DNA of 64,000 bases from NCBI GenBank assembly GCA_963726995.1, contig CAVSEP010000004.1, positions 62,001-126,000 of the forward strand, in the 5' to 3' direction. The notes under the pieces are model-generated. The model searched no databases and was not told the origin of the DNA. It saw only the letters and a program-made list of their open reading frames with translations. A program made the position numbers and the translations under genes. This DNA comes from DAIDKA01 sp963726995 (lineage in GTDB: Bacteria; Pseudomonadota; Gammaproteobacteria; Steroidobacterales; Steroidobacteraceae). The first letter of the stretch is position 1; each line of letters opens with the position of its first letter. This document shows positions 62,125-64,000 of this stretch, piece by piece.

Positions 62125-62148
62125 GGCGATGGCCGCAGGGCCATCGCC
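62125..62148. terminator. Perfect 10-bp hairpin between convergent genes
   Basis: GGCGATGGCC (62125-62134), loop GCAG, GGCCATCGCC (62139-62148). It is placed just after the BON stop and before the convergent gene's stop. No T-run follows, so termination would rely on the stem alone. Confidence 0.5.
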
Positions 62149-62169
62149 GCACCTATATGGTGGCGATGG

Positions 62170-63711
62170 TCAGTCGAGACTGCCAAGCGAATGATAAAGG
62201 CGGCTCACCAAATGAGGGTCGGCCGTGTTCACATCGAGAATCCGGAATCCTTCTTCCGGGCTTGCGGGTTCGGTGTGCCGTTGCTGCCACGTGAGCACGT
62301 CCAGATCGGCCTCGGATAGATCATGATCGTCTCTGAGCCGCTGGTCGATGCGCGCCGCAAGCACTTTCGGGGGCGCCTCACACCGCACCAGATACATGGG
62401 AACGGCCAAGCTCGCTGCGAGGGCGCGGAACGTGGCGCGCTGCGCCCGGGTTCCGAACGTTGCATCGACAATGGTCGTGACGCCACCCGAGAGGGTGTCC
62501 GTCGCGCAGGTTGCCAGATATTCATAGACTTGCGCACGCGCCTCAGGTGAGTACCGGACTGGCGCCGCGCCAAGGGTCGCCAGGCGATTTCGTTCCCGGT
62601 CGGAACTCAGGTGCACGGCGCCCAGCCGCTGCGCCAGACGCTGCGCCAGCCAGGTCTTACCCGATCCGGACAGGCCGTGCATCAGGATGAGCGTCGGTGC
62701 GTTGGCAGACAGGACGCCGCGCGCGCAGTCCACGTGCCGCTGGTACCGCCGCTGCATGTCGGTTGCATCGCCATGATCCTGGAGGACATTCCCGGCATTC
62801 AAGGCCATGATCTTGGCGCGCACCAGTGACCGGTGCGCCTGATACAGCGGCAGCAGCCGGCAGGACTGATAATCCCCGCTTTGCGCCAGGTATGCACTCA
62901 GAAAGGCGGCGGCCAGAGTTTGCTGGCGGCGCGCCTGTAGATCCGCGAGCAGGGTCGCCAGTTCCTGTGCGACATCCATCCATCGCAACGCCGGATCGAA
63001 TTCCAGGCAATCGAAAGCCCGCAGCCGTCCGCTACGCCGAACGATATTGGCGCAGTGCAGGTCTCCGTGACATTCCCGAACGCGACCATGGAGCCATCGG
63101 ACGGACATCCAGTGCTGCGCATGCTCCAGGCCAGCCTCGAGCGCGGGTCGCAGCGCCTGCACCGTGTCGGTGTCGCCAAGTACCGCTGCCGCCGTGGCGC
63201 ATTGCTCGAGATTGTCCAGCAGCTGCACCCGCACGATGTTCGGCCGGCCCCACTCTTGGGCAGCAGTGCTGACCGGGAGAGCGGCGTGGATGCCGGCCAG
63301 ATACTCCCCGAACTGCGCCACAGCGTCGATACTGACGGAAGTGGAATCCAGCAACTGGTCGAGTACCTGCTCGCGCGGAAACTGCCACATCTTGACCGCA
63401 TATTCGATCACCTCACCCGCACCTGCCATGCGTACCTGCCCGCCAGACCGGGTGATGGGGCAGACCCCGACGTACAGATCTGGGGAAAAACGCTGGTTCA
63501 GCCGCAGCTCCTCCTGACACAGGAAGGCCCGACGCTCCGCGGACCGCAGATCGATGAAGGGATAGAGCATCGGGCGTTTTATCTTGTAAGCCCACTGCCC
63601 GGTCAGCAGCACCCAGGAGATATGGGTTTCGATCAGCTCCACCGACTGCACGGGGTGGGTATAGGCTTGAGCAGCCAGCAGTCCCTGCAAGTGTGAGGGC
63701 AAGCCGCTCAT
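62170..63711 (-). CDS. Phosphotransferase-like/P-loop kinase fusion protein
   Basis: 513 residues from ATG 63711; a start at 63762 would add 17 residues. The N-terminal half (about 1-320) is a kinase-like fold of the aminoglycoside phosphotransferase type, with TGQWAYKIKRP and CHGDLHCANIV as the catalytic loop and FDCLEFDPALRWMDVA as the metal-binding motif. The C-terminal half (about 335-510) is a P-loop kinase (LMHGLSGSGKTWLAQRL, then VDATFGTRAQRATF). Such fusions are annotated as AAA family or gluconate kinase-like. The substrate is unknown. It converges on the BON gene. Confidence 0.85.
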   Translation of the reverse strand: MSGLPSHLQGLLAAQAYTHPVQSVELIETHISWVLLTGQWAYKIKRPMLYPFIDLRSAERRAFLCQEELRLNQRFSPDLYVGVCPITRSGGQVRMAGAGEVIEYAVKMWQFPREQVLDQLLDSTSVSIDAVAQFGEYLAGIHAALPVSTAAQEWGRPNIVRVQLLDNLEQCATAAAVLGDTDTVQALRPALEAGLEHAQHWMSVRWLHGRVRECHGDLHCANIVRRSGRLRAFDCLEFDPALRWMDVAQELATLLADLQARRQQTLAAAFLSAYLAQSGDYQSCRLLPLYQAHRSLVRAKIMALNAGNVLQDHGDATDMQRRYQRHVDCARGVLSANAPTLILMHGLSGSGKTWLAQRLAQRLGAVHLSSDRERNRLATLGAAPVRYSPEARAQVYEYLATCATDTLSGGVTTIVDATFGTRAQRATFRALAASLAVPMYLVRCEAPPKVLAARIDQRLRDDHDLSEADLDVLTWQQRHTEPASPEEGFRILDVNTADPHLVSRLYHSLGSLD

Positions 63712-63966
63712 CCGGCGCTCGCGCGCGGCCAATCCCCGGGCGGCGGGACGATGTGGCCGCATACGGCAGACAATTCCTTTCCCAGCCTTGCCAGCTCGCT
63801 CTCCCGTCGCTCGGCATTTGAGTCAGAACAGCACAGTACGGCGGCCGCAGGTCTTGCACGATGCGCGAAAATGCCTAAACCGCTGCGGAGAATACGGATG
63901 GCCGGGCGTGCGCCTTGGCGGCACCATCGCCGCAGCTCCCGCGATGTCGCGACAGGAATAGACGCT

Positions 63967-64000
63967 ATGAGTGCCAAGCAGGTTTTGTTTCGCTCTGAGG
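63967..64000 (+). CDS. groEL: Chaperonin GroEL, first codons (partial)
   Basis: Only 11 codons are in the window: MSAKQVLFRSE. Many GroEL proteins begin MxAKxVxFxxxAR, and AGGA precedes the ATG by about nine bases. The neighbouring stress genes fit. There is too little to exclude another protein. Confidence 0.5.
   Translation, partial: MSAKQVLFRSE

Overview
The window is high-GC, densely coded bacterial chromosome. The gene orders sucA-sucB-lpd, ruvC-ruvA-ruvB-ybgC-tolQRAB-pal-cpoB-queE-queC and a YheU-family gene point to a gammaproteobacterium. Genus cannot be fixed from the sequence alone. The many sulfur genes, including a sulfide:quinone oxidoreductase very close to the Acidithiobacillus type, suggest an organism that oxidises or detoxifies reduced sulfur.

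Core block, 1-25.1 kb. It opens with the end of a Bat (aerotolerance) operon (VWA/TPR protein, BatD, TPR-SH3 protein) joined to a YheU gene. A disrupted aspartyl protease and two small uncharacterised genes follow. Next come the 2-oxoglutarate dehydrogenase operon, a PLP-dependent threonine/serine dehydratase, relA with a degenerate receiver gene at its 3' end, and a YebC-like protein without its N-terminal domain. The Holliday-junction resolvase genes, the complete Tol-Pal cell-envelope operon and two queuosine/preQ0 genes complete the operon run. A nitroreductase and a tRNA-Lys(UUU) close the block.

Accessory block, about 25.1-56 kb, begins directly after the tRNA. Coding density falls and gene remnants appear (P-type ATPase C-terminus, phage-type S49 peptidase tail, truncated DegP-like protease, IS630 transposase). 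Sulfur chemistry dominates: an ArsR regulator facing an RND exporter-DUF2892-TolC-SQR operon; two TauE/SafE exporters; a DsrE-like/solute-binding protein/TsdBA (thiosulfate dehydrogenase fused to its electron-acceptor cytochrome) operon; a DsbA-like protein; a split YeeE/YedE thiosulfate-type importer; and a Tat-exported DsrE-like protein. An arylsulfotransferase, a ClC channel, an OmpR/CusS-like two-component system and a secreted methyltransferase are interspersed.

Last block, 56-64 kb, carries signalling and stress genes: a pyruvate-kinase-like protein with altered motifs, a 41-codon ORF, a PAS histidine kinase/response-regulator pair, DUF2934, Hsp20 and BON proteins, a kinase-ATPase fusion and the first codons of a GroEL. 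Four genes carry one or two single-base +1 frame breaks each. They could be sequencing errors or recent decay.
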